7,086 nucleotides of DNA, from contig JABDPK010000099.1 of the NCBI GenBank assembly GCA_013042795.1, positions 1 to 7,086 of the forward strand, read 5' to 3'. The translations under genes and the position numbers were made by a program. Positions 6,327 to 7,086 of the stretch are shown piece after piece. The notes under the pieces were generated by a model. It was not told the DNA's origin, searched no databases, and worked only from the letters and a program-made list of their open reading frames with translations. Each line of letters starts with the position of its first letter. Position 1 is the stretch's first letter. This DNA comes from Saprospiraceae bacterium. GTDB lineage: Bacteria; Bacteroidota; Bacteroidia; Chitinophagales; Saprospiraceae.

Positions 6327-7086
6327 ATGTATGGATTGAAGTCGGACTTAACATGTGAATTACCATCCAAGCACTACTCCATTGAAGATTATTCAAAAGG
6401 TGTGGCACGCTGGTGCCCGGGATGTGGAGATCATGCTGTCCTGAATAATACTCAAAAGTTACTTAAAGAAAAACAACTGGATCCGGCAAAAACTGTTTTT
6501 GTTTCAGGAATTGGTTGTTCTTCCAGATTCCCTCATTATATGGATACATATGGTTTTCATGGATTACACGGGAGAGCATTTCCTGTTGCGTGTGGCATCA
6601 AATTCAGAAGACCGGACCTACAGGTATTCGTAATTACAGGTGATGGTGATTGTTGTTCAATAGGTGCAGGAGCATGGCTCCATGCGATCAGGTATAATAT
6701 GGATATGACCGTATTGCTGTTGAATAACGAAATTTATGGCCTGACTAAAAAACAAACCTCTCCTACATCAAGGCTGGGAACCAAATCCAATACCCACCCT
6801 GATGGTTCTGTAGTGCCACCGGTCAACCCGATTCAAACTACATTGGGCGTAGCCAATGCCTCTTTTGTAGCTCAATCCGCAGACTGGAAGCCGGATCATA
6901 TGTATGAAACAATAAAAGCGGGATTTGAACACAAAGGCTTTTCATTCATTCACATTCTGCAAAGATGTCCTATTTTTCAACAACAATTAGGTAAGGATCT
7001 GGCGACAAATAAAGAAGCTACACATTACTTACACCACGAAAACGGCATTACATTGAATGAAATGCAGGCAAGCAGTTTCAAGCATT
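6327..7086 (+). CDS. korB: 2-oxoacid:ferredoxin oxidoreductase beta subunit (KorB-like), 3' end outside window
   Basis: The open frame runs from ATG 6327 to the window edge, 253 codons with no stop; a second ATG at 6331 is out of frame. The protein has the beta-subunit TPP motif GDGD at 105-108 and NN at 133-134, then YGLTKKQ at 137-143. Presumed [4Fe-4S] ligands are C30 and C33 (CPGC), C64 (GIGCSS) and C214 (QRC). YGFHGLHGR at 75-83 is typical. It differs clearly from the beta subunit at 151-1203: CPGCGDH rather than CAGCGHD, a cysteine pair C109-C110 after GDGD, and a TSPTS stretch after the NN motif. The two therefore look like separate subfamilies. It pairs by position with the gamma-alpha subunit just upstream. 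Family members are usually about 330-350 residues, so roughly the last quarter is missing here. Confidence 0.93.
   Translation, partial: MYGLKSDLTCELPSKHYSIEDYSKGVARWCPGCGDHAVLNNTQKLLKEKQLDPAKTVFVSGIGCSSRFPHYMDTYGFHGLHGRAFPVACGIKFRRPDLQVFVITGDGDCCSIGAGAWLHAIRYNMDMTVLLLNNEIYGLTKKQTSPTSRLGTKSNTHPDGSVVPPVNPIQTTLGVANASFVAQSADWKPDHMYETIKAGFEHKGFSFIHILQRCPIFQQQLGKDLATNKEATHYLHHENGITLNEMQASSFKH

Overview
This window most likely comes from a Bacteroidota chromosome. It is moderately AT-rich, every recognisable gene is on the + strand, starts mostly lack Shine-Dalgarno sequences, and one intergenic box matches the Bacteroidota -7 promoter element TAnnTTTG. No tool-based taxonomy was possible, so the assignment rests on these traits and on the general look of the proteins.

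Layout: (1) positions 1-154 are the 3' end of an alpha subunit of a 2-oxoacid:ferredoxin oxidoreductase (OFOR), overlapping by ATGA the complete beta subunit at 151-1203. (2) After 52 bases comes a three-gene proton-translocating NAD(P) transhydrogenase: alpha-1 (NAD(H)-binding domain, 1256-2374), alpha-2 (membrane part of alpha, 2388-2696) and beta (membrane plus NADP(H)-binding domain, 2702-4087). (3) Then comes a 332-base gap, the only long non-coding stretch. It holds two candidate promoter boxes, a Crp/Fnr-like palindrome and two adjacent small hairpins. (4) A second OFOR follows: a fused gamma-alpha subunit (4420-6315) and a beta subunit (6327 to the window end, cut off).

All products are central redox enzymes. 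The OFORs interconvert 2-oxoacids plus CoA with acyl-CoA plus CO2, using ferredoxin as electron carrier. The transhydrogenase couples NADH/NADPH exchange to the proton gradient. Together the array links ferredoxin, NAD(H) and NADP(H) pools around 2-oxoacid metabolism. The two OFORs look like different subfamilies rather than a recent duplication, so they probably differ in substrate or in preferred direction. No individual gene looks previously undescribed. The more unusual points are the arrangement (two dissimilar OFORs bracketing a split transhydrogenase) and the structured intergenic region before the second OFOR.
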